This document shows, piece after piece, positions 35,037 to 42,707 of a stretch of DNA of 64,000 nt. The notes under the pieces were generated by a model, which made no database searches, was not told the DNA's origin, and saw nothing but the letters and a program-made list of their open reading frames with translations. The number at the start of each line of letters is the position of its first letter. Position 1 is the stretch's first letter. Both the position numbers and the translations under genes were made by a program. Location of the stretch: contig CAZLWE010000011.1 in assembly GCA_964562985.1 (NCBI GenBank), positions 1-64,000 on the forward strand, read 5' to 3'. This DNA comes from SHLQ01 sp964562985. GTDB taxonomy: Bacteria > Actinomycetota > Acidimicrobiia > Acidimicrobiales > SHLQ01.

Positions 35037-36844
35037 GACTGTCCTCCGATCAGGCCGAGGTCAATTGCGGAGAGAATCGCTCCCGATGCGGTGTGGCCGA
35101 GGCCGCAGATCGACGAGTCCTTCATGACCATGGCGAAGTCGTCGAGCAGTTGACGTTCGTCGGCGACCGATGACCCCTTTTCGCGAATACGTAGCAGCGA
35201 TTCACCTTGGCGCACGGTACCGACTCGGCACGGCACGCACTGGCCGCAGCTTTCGTCTCGGAAGAACTTCGCGATGCGAGCTACGAACCCGTCGAAGTCG
35301 ACGGTGTCGTTGAGCACCATGATCACGCCTGAGCCGAGCGAGAACCCGTTCTCGCGGCTGGCTTCGATGGTGAGCGGAACGTCGAGCATCGACTCGTCGA
35401 TAAACGACCCCGCAGCACCACCCATGAGGATGGCGCGCATCGTGCCGTCGACGCCACCGGCGAGGTCGAGGACCTCCCGTAACGTGGCGCCATAGGTGAC
35501 TTCATACACGCCGGGTTGGTTCACGTGACCCGACAAGCAGAACAGCTTGGTGCCGGTCGATTTCTCGGTGCCGGTGGCTGCGTAGCCCTTGCCGCCGAGC
35601 AACATGATCTCATTCACATTGACCATGGTCTCGACGTTATTGATGGCCGTCGGCTGGCCGAACAGCCCGTGGGTGGTCGGGAACGGCGGCTTGTTGCGAG
35701 GTTCGCCTCGGTAGCCCTCGATCGAGTTCAACAGCGCGGTTTCTTCGCCGCAGATGTAGGCGCCAGCACCGAGGCGCAGTTCAATGTCGAAGCTGAAGCC
35801 ATGCCCGCCCACATTCGAACCGAGCATGTCCTTCGACCTGGCCTCAGCGATTGCGGATCGAAGTGCCTTGGTGGCTTCGGGGTATTCGCCGCGGATGTAG
35901 ATCCATCCCTGCTCGGCACCCATCGCGTAACCGCCAATGGTCATCGACTCGATCAGCGCGAAGGGGTCATGCTCCATGATCACACGGTCTTTGAACGTGC
36001 CGGGCTCGGACTCATCGGCGTTGACGACGAGGTGTCGAGGTCCAGGTTCATCAGCGACCGCAGACCACTTGAATCCGGTCGGGAACGCAGCACCGCCGCG
36101 GCCGGTAAGACCGGCGTCGCCCACGTGGGAAACCACATCTGCCGGCGACATAGCCACGGCCTTGGCGAGCGCTTCGTAGCCGCCGGTGGCGACATAGCCG
36201 TCGTAGCTGTGTGCCGACGCGTCGTGCACCCGGCGTAGCAGGGTGAGATCGTCGGCCGACTGTGGAACCGGCGCAACGGGAACCGTCGGCGTTCCAGCAA
36301 CCGCTGCCTCGACCGCCTCCTTCGTAGCCGTTCGCACGCTGACGTGTTGTTGCCCAGTGCGTTGGACGAACACGGCCGGGGCCTGCTCGCACAAACCAAG
36401 ACATGGACTGCCATGCACCACTGCCCCGTCAACCGCTAACGCGTCCTTCAGCTCGAGACCGCCCTTGATGCGACACGCGGTGTCGTCGCACACGTGCAGC
36501 ACGTCGGCCGCGCCCGGGTCCTCGAAGGTAAACAGCTCATAGAAGCTGGCAACGCCGAACACCTCAGCTGGCGGCACCTGCAAGACGCGTGCGATCTCGT
36601 TTACACCACCCTCGCTGATCCACCCCACCGCATCGCGCAAGGCATGCAGCACGGGGAGTAGCAGGTGGCGGCGCTCAAAGATGCGGTCTTGACCAGCGCG
36701 GGCAACCCGTTCGTCTTCGAACACGAGCGCTGGGCCGGCAGCGTCAAAGGTGACCTGTCCCGGACTGATCAGTGCGACCGCGTCGGCGATCGCGTTACGT
36801 TCCGCGTCGGTAGCTTCCGCCTCGGTTATTGCTATTTCTGGCAA
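35033..36844 (-). CDS. fdhB: NAD-dependent formate dehydrogenase beta subunit (NuoE-NuoF fusion)
   Basis: A 603-residue fusion. Residues 1-170 are NuoE-like with a thioredoxin-fold [2Fe-2S] site (HVCDDTACR and SPCLGLCEQ). The rest is NuoF-like with GRGGAAFPTGFKW for NAD(H), ADESEPGTFKDRV for FMN, and a [4Fe-4S] site (ESCGQCVPCR plus a later SSICGLGH). It accepts electrons from the iron-sulfur subunit and reduces NAD+. The start is a TTG right after the catalytic subunit's stop codon, so translation is coupled. With its two partner genes it forms a soluble cytoplasmic NAD-dependent formate dehydrogenase. Confidence 0.9.
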   Translation of the reverse strand: MPEIAITEAEATDAERNAIADAVALISPGQVTFDAAGPALVFEDERVARAGQDRIFERRHLLLPVLHALRDAVGWISEGGVNEIARVLQVPPAEVFGVASFYELFTFEDPGAADVLHVCDDTACRIKGGLELKDALAVDGAVVHGSPCLGLCEQAPAVFVQRTGQQHVSVRTATKEAVEAAVAGTPTVPVAPVPQSADDLTLLRRVHDASAHSYDGYVATGGYEALAKAVAMSPADVVSHVGDAGLTGRGGAAFPTGFKWSAVADEPGPRHLVVNADESEPGTFKDRVIMEHDPFALIESMTIGGYAMGAEQGWIYIRGEYPEATKALRSAIAEARSKDMLGSNVGGHGFSFDIELRLGAGAYICGEETALLNSIEGYRGEPRNKPPFPTTHGLFGQPTAINNVETMVNVNEIMLLGGKGYAATGTEKSTGTKLFCLSGHVNQPGVYEVTYGATLREVLDLAGGVDGTMRAILMGGAAGSFIDESMLDVPLTIEASRENGFSLGSGVIMVLNDTVDFDGFVARIAKFFRDESCGQCVPCRVGTVRQGESLLRIREKGSSVADERQLLDDFAMVMKDSSICGLGHTASGAILSAIDLGLIGGQS

Positions 36845-36847
36845 CGC

Positions 36848-38758
36848 TCAGACTCCAGCTTCTGCATCGGCGCCAACCTTGGGCACCACGTTGATTGCGG
36901 TCGCCTTGAACTCGGCGGTTCCCGACTTCTTGTCCCAGGCTTCGATCGTGAGCTGGTTCGTGTCGGTCGTGGCACTGAAGTGATACGTCGTGAAGCACAG
37001 GCCTTGTGGCAGATCGGGTTGCACCCGGATCGTCATGTCGATCGTTGCTCGCCGTGACGACACCTCGACGCGTGAACCGGTCTCGAGGCCAAGGGCCTCG
37101 GCGTCGGCCGGGTTCATGTCGAGGTCTTCGCCGGATCGGATCGGCGAGTTGTAGCCGTCGGACTGGACACCGGTGTTGTAGCTATCGAGCACACGACCGG
37201 TGGTCATCAACAGTGGATACTCCTCGTTGACTTCGTCCATCGGCGGCCGCCACGCGTTGACCGTGAACGGGGCCGGATCGCGTCCGTCGAGGTCATCGGC
37301 CCACAGCCAACCATGAAGGTAGAGGCTGCCGGGATGATCTTCGGTCGGGCATGGCCATTGCAGACCGCCTTCGGTTTCGAGACGCTCGTAGCTCATGCCC
37401 GCATGCATTGGAGACACGGTGCGCAGTTCGTCCCACATCTCCTCTGGTGACGGGTTGCCCCAGCCTGGGACGATGCGGTCGGCGATCATGTTGATGATCT
37501 CGAGGTCGTCTTTGGCCTCGCCTGGCGGATCGAGCGCTTTGCGGCCGAGCTGCACTCGACGTTCGGAGTTGGTGACCGTGCCGTCGCTCTCTGCCCAACC
37601 TGCGGACGCTGGCAACACCACATCGGCGTACTCGGCGGTGCGGGTCAAGAAGATGTCTTGGACGACCAGGAACTCAAGGCTTTGCAGGGTTTCGCGGACG
37701 TGGTTGATGTCGGCGTCGGAGTCGGCCGGGTTCTCGCCGATCACGTACAGGTGCGTGAGTTCCTTGTTGGCCATTGCTTCCATCATCAGCGTGAGGTGCT
37801 TGCCCGGCGTTGCGGGAATCTCGCAATCCCAGGCCGTTTCGAACTTGGCGCGGATCTCGTCGTTGGCGACGTCTTGGAAGCCGGTGAGCTTGTTTGGCAG
37901 CGCGCCCATATCGCCGCCGCCCTGCACGTTGTTTTGGCCACGGATCGGCACGAGGCCTGAGCCGTAGCGACCGACATGGCCGGTGAGCAACGCAAGGTTG
38001 CAGAGCGCCATCACGTTTTCTGAACCGGTGTGATGTTCGGTGATACCGAGCGTCCAGCACAGTTGCGCTGACTTCGCGGTGGCGTATACCTCGGCCAGTT
38101 CCGCGATCGCTTCGGTGGGAAGCCCCGTTACCGCAGAGGTGCGCTCAAGGGTCCATTCCTGGATCGATTCGACGTACTCCTCGAAGCCGGTCGTCGAGTG
38201 CGAGATGAACTCTTTGTTCTGCAAGCCCTTGTCGATGATGAACTTGCCGATGCCGTTCGCGAGCGCAATATCGCTACCGACGTTCAGCCCCAACCACAGG
38301 TCGGCAAACTTTGCCGTTTGCGAGCGTCGTGGATCGACGGCGTACATCTTGGCGCCGTTGCGGATGCCTTTGAGAATGTGATGGAAGAAGATGGGGTGCG
38401 CTTCACGGGCGTTGGTTCCCCACATAACCACCAGGTCGGTGGTCTCGATCTCTTCGTAGGACGACGTTCCGCCGCCCGCTCCAAATACTGTCGCCAGACC
38501 GACGACCGAGGGAGCGTGTCAAGTTCGATTACAGGAGTCGATGTTGTTCGACCCCATGACCTTGCGGATGAACTTCTGCGCCGCGTAGTTCATCTCATTG
38601 GTCGACTTCGAGCAGCTGAACATGCCGAAGCGCTGCTCGCCGTTTCCTCGAACCTCACCGAACCCAGCGGCGATCCGATCGAGGGCTTCGCCCCAGGTCG
38701 CTTCGACCAGTTCGCCGTCTTTGCGGATCAGCGGTTTCGTCAATCGTGTCCGAGGCAT
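36848..38758 (-). CDS. fdhA: Selenocysteine-containing formate dehydrogenase catalytic subunit (in-frame TGA)
   Basis: This subunit oxidises formate to CO2 at a molybdenum or tungsten bis-pterin centre. The frame is open from 38758 to 36848 except for one TGA at 38519-38521. Around it the protein reads NNIDSCNRT-U-HAPSVVGLA, precisely the formate dehydrogenase active site, so codon 80 is selenocysteine and not a stop. A SECIS hairpin follows. The start at 38758 has GGAG 7 nt upstream. At 636 residues it lacks its own N-terminal [4Fe-4S] domain, which is encoded separately at 34170-35036. It is the first gene of the operon, next to an IclR-type operator. An automatic pipeline would call two fragments or a pseudogene. 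Confidence 0.9.
38477..38516 (-). promoter_or_regulatory. SECIS element after the selenocysteine TGA
   Basis: Two bases after the TGA, CGCTCC pairs with GGAGCG 28 nt further on. Inside, GTCG pairs with CGAC below a loop holding GGTCT. GGTCT lies at bases 19-23 after the TGA, the same distance as in the Escherichia coli fdhF SECIS, as I remember that sequence. The loop binds SelB. Confidence 0.85.
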
Positions 38759-38799
38759 GCCTGCTCTCCTTCGTCCTTCAGTGACCCGAAAATGGAACA

Positions 38800-38816
38800 G
38801 TTCCACGATGTGGAAC
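38800..38816. promoter_or_regulatory. IclR-type operator in formate dehydrogenase promoter
   Basis: GTTCCACGATGTGGAAC is a perfect 7-3-7 palindrome 42 bp ahead of the catalytic subunit start. The same layout occurs twice in front of the IclR-family gene at 41947, with centre ATC and near-matching arms. It is therefore a likely binding site for that regulator. Confidence 0.75.
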
Positions 38817-38871
38817 CCGTCACATCACAGTAGTACAGGAATCATAAGGCCCGCTGTCGAGCACCAGCAGA

Positions 38872-38920
38872 AATCTGTGGTCAGCCACCATCACTATCCC
38901 CCGGTTTTGGACCACAGATT
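38872..38920. repeat. 49-nt palindrome-ended repeat, family B copy 1
   Basis: The unit starts AATCTGTGGTCAGCCACC and ends GGTTTTGGACCACAGATT; the 11-bp ends AATCTGTGGTC/GACCACAGATT are perfectly inverted. It lies between the divergent formate dehydrogenase and prolyl-tRNA synthetase genes. Length and layout equal the family A units at 31601, although the interior differs. Confidence 0.78.
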
Positions 38921-38931
38921 GCTGACGCATG

Positions 38932-38980
38932 GATCTGTGGTCAGCCACCATCACCATCGCCCGGTTTTGGACCACAGATT
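38932..38980. repeat. 49-nt palindrome-ended repeat, family B copy 2
   Basis: Second copy after an 11-nt spacer (60-nt period), differing from copy 1 at three positions only. It ends 29 bp ahead of the prolyl-tRNA synthetase start codon, so it lies in that gene's promoter or leader. Confidence 0.78.
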
Positions 38981-39009
38981 CGTTGGGGGGACCGGGTACA
39001 GTTCCCGCT

Positions 39010-40707
39010 ATGCGTTGGTCGAACCTGTTTGTTCCCACCCTCCGAGATGCTCCCGGTGATGCCGAGGCCATCAGTCACAAGTTGTTGGTGCGCGGCGGCT
39101 TCATTCGCCAACTGCACGCGGGCCACTACAACATGTTGCCCCTCGGCTGGCGAGTGCACGAGAAGGTCGCCGCGATCGTCCGCGAAGAGATGAACGCTAT
39201 CGGCGGCCAGGAGTTCCTCTTCCCCGGCATGCACCCCAAAGCGCTGTGGGAAGCATCGGGCCGCTGGGAAACGATGGGCCAAGAGATGTTCCGCCTCGAG
39301 GATCGCTCGGGCACCGAGGTGGGTTTGGCGATGACCCACGAAGAAGCCTTCGCCCAGGCCGCAACCGAGATCAACAGCTACAAGACGCTCCCCCAGATCT
39401 GGTATCAGATCCAGTGGAAGTTCCGAGACGAACCACGCCCAAAGGCTGGCCTGCTCCGCGTACGAGAGTTCGCGATGAAGGACAGCTACAGCCTCGACCT
39501 CGACGCCGCGGGCCTCGACGCTAACTTCGACAAGCACCACGACGCCTATGTGCGCATCTTCGAGCGCCTTGGCCTCGACGCCATGCCGGTCGAAGCATCG
39601 AGTGGGGCGATGGGTGGTGCCGGTTCGATCGAGTTCATGGTCGCCGCCTCAAGTGGTGAAGACGATGTCGTTGTTTGCCCGAACTGCGACTATCAAGCCA
39701 ACGTGGAGCGAGCGACCTCAGGCCTCGATCCCATCAGCGACGAAGCTGGGCCAGTCGAGCCAGAGCGTTTCGCGACGCCAGGCATTCGAACCATCAAGGC
39801 ACTCGAAGAAGCTGGTGCCCCCGCCGAGAGCCAGATGAAGTCGATGATCATGGTCCTCGACGATCAGATCACCATCGCCGTTGTACGAGGTGACCATCAG
39901 CTCAACATGCAAAAGCTTCAAGACTCCACCGGCGCGATCGAAATGCGCCCCGCCACCCCCGACGAAACCGTCAAACACTTGGGCGCCCGGCCAGGCTCAC
40001 TCGGTGCGGTGGGCGTCAGCGACGACATTCCCATCTATGTCGACATCGCTCTCAAGGACCGCACCAACCTCACCACCGGCGCAAACGAAGATGACTGGCA
40101 CTTCCGCGGCGTCGACGTCGCTCGAGACGTCAACGTGGCCGAATACATCGATCTTCGCGAAGTCAGCGAAGGCGAGCCGTGCCCGAAGTGCGGGACCGCC
40201 ATCGAGATCGTCCGCTGCATCGAAGCCGGCCACATCTTCAAGCTCGGCACCAAGTACTCAGAGGTGATGGGCGCGAACGTGCTCGACGCCGACGGTGTGC
40301 AGCGCCCGATCGTGATGGGCAGCTACGGCATCGGCATTGGCCGCAACATGGCCACCATCGCCGAGACCAGCTACGACGACAAGGGCCTCATCTGGCCAAT
40401 CGAAGTGGCACCGTTCGAAGTGGTCATCACCCTCATGAACCTGAAGGACGAGGACACGGTCAACGCAGCCAACGCGCTCTACGAAGAGTTGCTGGCTGCG
40501 GGTGTCGATGTCCTGCTCGACGACCGTGATGCCCGCGCGGGCGTCAAGTTCGCGGACAGCGAACTCATCGGCATCCCCTACCGCGTCACGATGGGCCCAC
40601 GCGGCATCAAAGAGGGCATGGTCGAATTCACGACCCGCACCACCATGGAGACCGAAGAGGTAGCCCTCGACGCGATAGCTGCCAAGGTCATTGACCTCTT
40701 CGATTAG
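39010..40707 (+). CDS. proS: Prolyl-tRNA synthetase (bacterial type with editing domain)
   Basis: Charges tRNA-Pro with proline. The 565 residues show class II motif 1 near GHYNMLPLGWRVHEKV, motif 2 in KAGLLRVREFAMKDSYS, and motif 3 in GSYGIGIGRNMATIAE. The YbaK-like editing insert at about 225-390 (TVKHLGARPGSLGAVGVS) removes mischarged alanine and marks the bacterial form. A C-terminal anticodon-binding domain follows (EVVITLMNLKDED). I chose ATG 39010, because the 592-residue reading starts inside repeat B2. It is divergent from the formate dehydrogenase operon and overlaps the small gene on the other strand by 4 bp at its end. Confidence 0.95.
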   Translation: MRWSNLFVPTLRDAPGDAEAISHKLLVRGGFIRQLHAGHYNMLPLGWRVHEKVAAIVREEMNAIGGQEFLFPGMHPKALWEASGRWETMGQEMFRLEDRSGTEVGLAMTHEEAFAQAATEINSYKTLPQIWYQIQWKFRDEPRPKAGLLRVREFAMKDSYSLDLDAAGLDANFDKHHDAYVRIFERLGLDAMPVEASSGAMGGAGSIEFMVAASSGEDDVVVCPNCDYQANVERATSGLDPISDEAGPVEPERFATPGIRTIKALEEAGAPAESQMKSMIMVLDDQITIAVVRGDHQLNMQKLQDSTGAIEMRPATPDETVKHLGARPGSLGAVGVSDDIPIYVDIALKDRTNLTTGANEDDWHFRGVDVARDVNVAEYIDLREVSEGEPCPKCGTAIEIVRCIEAGHIFKLGTKYSEVMGANVLDADGVQRPIVMGSYGIGIGRNMATIAETSYDDKGLIWPIEVAPFEVVITLMNLKDEDTVNAANALYEELLAAGVDVLLDDRDARAGVKFADSELIGIPYRVTMGPRGIKEGMVEFTTRTTMETEEVALDAIAAKVIDLFD

Positions 40708-40913
40708 GGCGTAGCGCAGGCCGTTCTAGACAAGCACACGACGATCGCCAGGCTCACGGCGATCACCACCAGCAACACCCACGTTGACGGACCCTTTGGA
40801 GTCCAGCGAATCCGTTCCCCCGTTTCTGGATCGATGAAGTACCCCAAGAAATCGCCGAGCATCGGCACACGGTAGCCACACTTCTCTCTCTGGCCCGGCA
40901 CGATCTCGCCCAC
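40704..40913 (-). CDS. Small C-terminally anchored membrane protein
   Basis: A 69-residue protein starting at a GTG with a GGAGGGAGA ribosome site 6 nt upstream. It has a soluble first half (MLGDFLGYFIDPETGERIRW) and a single membrane helix near the end (WVLLVVIAVSLAIVVCLS). No family is recognised. The longer open reading frame to 41036 is not supported by a start site. It converges on proS. The strong ribosome site is the main support for the gene being real. Confidence 0.55.
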   Translation of the reverse strand: MGEIVPGQREKCGYRVPMLGDFLGYFIDPETGERIRWTPKGPSTWVLLVVIAVSLAIVVCLSRTACATP

Positions 40914-41056
40914 TACGCTCTCCCTCCAACGGCAACGGGGCGCAACGAGCCAGGAACGGGAGGCACCGATGCTTGCGTCGGCGACTTCTCGAATCCACTC
41001 CAGGGCACCCTTGGGGGCGCAATGGCATAAAGCCATCGCACCAGCTGCGGTGCGGC

Positions 41057-41308
41057 AGGCTCCGCCTGCGATTCCGCACCCAAAACATGGTAGTAAACAG
41101 CCACCTCAACCTTCACCGCCGTGACCTCGACCGACTGCGCGCCGAAGTCCACGAGGCCGCTACCAAAGGGCCCAAGGCTGCCAACCGCCGTGCCCACGCC
41201 CAGTACCGCGCTCATCTGGAAGGCAAGATCGGTTTCGTGCAATCCACAAATCCGACGCAGGGCCGTCGACTCTGGGCGGCCTTCGACAAGATCGACTGGA
41301 GCGCGTGA
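41057..41308 (+). pseudogene. C-terminal remnant of a bacterial reverse transcriptase
   Basis: The plus-strand reading ends with a segment that matches the last 75-80 residues of bacterial reverse transcriptases. FRTQNMVVNSHLNL corresponds to the usual VTGLVVN strand, RRDLDRLRAEVHEAA to the thumb helix, and ANRRAHAQYRAHLEGKIGFV, then NPTQGRRLWAAFDKIDW, to the conserved C-terminus. The palm with the catalytic YxDD motif is absent, and the sequence upstream is unrelated and holds the small gene on the other strand. It is probably a leftover of a retron or other RT element. It could still be translated from ATG 41087, giving 73 residues. Confidence 0.55.
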
Positions 41309-41314
41309 CCTGGC

Positions 41315-41827
41315 CTAGTTCGGCGGGGTGATCTCGCCGGTCTCGGTGTTGAGTGTCCCCAACCAGTCTGCTACTTCCGCTGTGGCAAATATCTCGGCGA
41401 AATTCTCATCTAAAGCCGCCTGTTGAGGTTCGGTCAAGACCAACTGTGCAGGGCTGAGAACGTCGACGATCAGCTGAAACTCGGCAGACTCTTCTTCGAG
41501 CACGTTCATCCGGCCATCGTCCATTGCCCGGTTGAGGATGTCCGCCGTCTGATCACGTGCGAAGTCCGAATTCAAATCGTTCACGTCAAGCGACTGTTGA
41601 ACAGCCAACCCATTTACGACAAACTCCGCCCAGCGAATCGCGTCATCTTCGGGAAGCGTCCCTTCGAATTCGAAGTCGGGCCCCTCACGCGCCACAAACG
41701 CTCCATAGAACGTGTCCTCATCAACGATTCGGTCACCGACCTGCACTACCGGGTCAGCACCGGAAGATCCTCCACATGCGTTCAAGGCCATGACCAGAGC
41801 GATTCCAGCTGCAATTCGTCGAATCAT
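41315..41827 (-). CDS. Lipoprotein of unknown function
   Basis: A 170-residue protein from ATG 41827 with a clean lipoprotein signal: IRRIAAGIALVMALNAC, Cys18 at the lipobox. After a GGSSGAD linker comes a mostly helical, acidic domain (VVQVGDRIVDEDTFYGAFVA) loosely like the N-domain of SurA-type chaperones, but no prolyl-isomerase part is present. The open reading frame extends to 41929, over the IclR operators, but has no start support there. It is divergent from the IclR gene and may share its control region. Function not assigned. Confidence 0.65.
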   Translation of the reverse strand: MIRRIAAGIALVMALNACGGSSGADPVVQVGDRIVDEDTFYGAFVAREGPDFEFEGTLPEDDAIRWAEFVVNGLAVQQSLDVNDLNSDFARDQTADILNRAMDDGRMNVLEEESAEFQLIVDVLSPAQLVLTEPQQAALDENFAEIFATAEVADWLGTLNTETGEITPPN

Positions 41828-41898
41828 ATGCGCAAATCGTAGGCCCAATATTGGCTGAGGACTCTTCGCCCGCCCACCAGACCTCCCGCAGGTGACGT

Positions 41899-41915
41899 GT
41901 TCCACATCGTGGGAC
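41899..41915. promoter_or_regulatory. IclR-type operator, site 1 (autoregulation)
   Basis: GTTCCACATCGTGGGAC has the 7-3-7 inverted layout seen in the formate dehydrogenase promoter at 38800, with one mismatch between its arms. It lies 32 bp ahead of the regulator's ATG. Confidence 0.7.
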
Positions 41916-41920
41916 AGAGC

Positions 41921-41937
41921 GTTCCGCATCGTGGTAC
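41921..41937. promoter_or_regulatory. IclR-type operator, site 2 (autoregulation)
   Basis: GTTCCGCATCGTGGTAC repeats site 1 at a 22-bp period, about two helical turns, so both sites face the same side of the DNA. It ends 9 bp before the regulator's start codon, fitting repression of its own gene. Confidence 0.7.
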
Positions 41938-41946
41938 GCTCGCTTC

Positions 41947-42696
41947 ATGGCTGGAGTGCAATCAATTGAGCGAGCGTTCACGATCTTGCGGGCGCTGTCC
42001 TTGGGCCCGGCTGGGGTTACCGACCTGAGCGAACGCACCGGGCTCCCCAAGAGCACCGTGTCCCGACTTCTCTCGAGTCTCGACCTCGAGCGCGCGGTGC
42101 AACAAGGCGAGAACGGCTCATACGAACTCGGCGAAGGCGTCGTCGAACTCGCACAGGCGCTCGACACCGGCCAAAGCGCGATCGACATCGCCCGCCCCCA
42201 CATGATCGAACTGATGCAACTGACCGGCGAAGCCGTAGGACTCAATCGATTCGATGGATCGACCATACGCACCCTCCTCCAGGTCGATGACCCAGACTCG
42301 TCGGTCGTCGTACGCGATTGGACCGACGAGTTCACACCCGCTCACGCCGTCCCCGCCGGCCTCTCCGCACTGGCCTTCTCGCCACGATCGACACAAAACA
42401 CGTTTCTCGCTGGCGAACTCGCATCCACCACTAAACGAACGATGACCGACCCCGACGCCCTCCGGACTCGGTTTCAGCAGATCCGCGAGGACGGCTACGC
42501 CTGGGTGTTTCGCGAATTCACCGACGACATCAACTCCGTCGCTGCACCGATCGCCGATCACACAGGCCGGGTCACCCTGGCCGTGCACATCCATGGACCT
42601 GCGTTCCGATTCCCGGGCGTGCTCGACCCAACGGAGCTCGGTGAACGGGTCGCGGCAACAGCACATCGCATCGAGTCGCAACTGCAGACGTCTTAG
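41947..42696 (+). CDS. IclR-family transcriptional regulator
   Basis: The 249-residue protein has an N-terminal winged helix-turn-helix (AGVTDLSERTGLPKSTVSRL, residues about 20-40) and a C-terminal GAF-like effector domain with FTDDINSVAAPIADHTGR and HIHGPAFRF. IclR proteins bind short palindromes as dimers of dimers and respond to small carbon metabolites. Two such palindromes precede this gene and one precedes the formate dehydrogenase operon, so formate oxidation is its likely target. A small LLM oxidoreductase gene follows after 11 nt and may be in the same transcript. Confidence 0.9.
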   Translation: MAGVQSIERAFTILRALSLGPAGVTDLSERTGLPKSTVSRLLSSLDLERAVQQGENGSYELGEGVVELAQALDTGQSAIDIARPHMIELMQLTGEAVGLNRFDGSTIRTLLQVDDPDSSVVVRDWTDEFTPAHAVPAGLSALAFSPRSTQNTFLAGELASTTKRTMTDPDALRTRFQQIREDGYAWVFREFTDDINSVAAPIADHTGRVTLAVHIHGPAFRFPGVLDPTELGERVAATAHRIESQLQTS

Positions 42697-42707
42697 GGCG
42701 CTAGCGT

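Noticed and set aside
36848..38806. Two separate genes or a pseudogene at the formate dehydrogenase catalytic locus
   Set aside because: The only break is one TGA at the Sec/Cys active-site position, followed by a SECIS-like hairpin. No frameshift is needed and the protein is otherwise complete.
31601..38980. CRISPR array
   Set aside because: The 49-nt units are only pairs with an 11-nt spacer, have inverted ends and no cas genes nearby.
41050..41079. GC-rich hairpin as a retron msr/msd or a tRNA
   Set aside because: It has a stem but no cloverleaf or retron-like flanks, and the adjacent reverse transcriptase is only a remnant.
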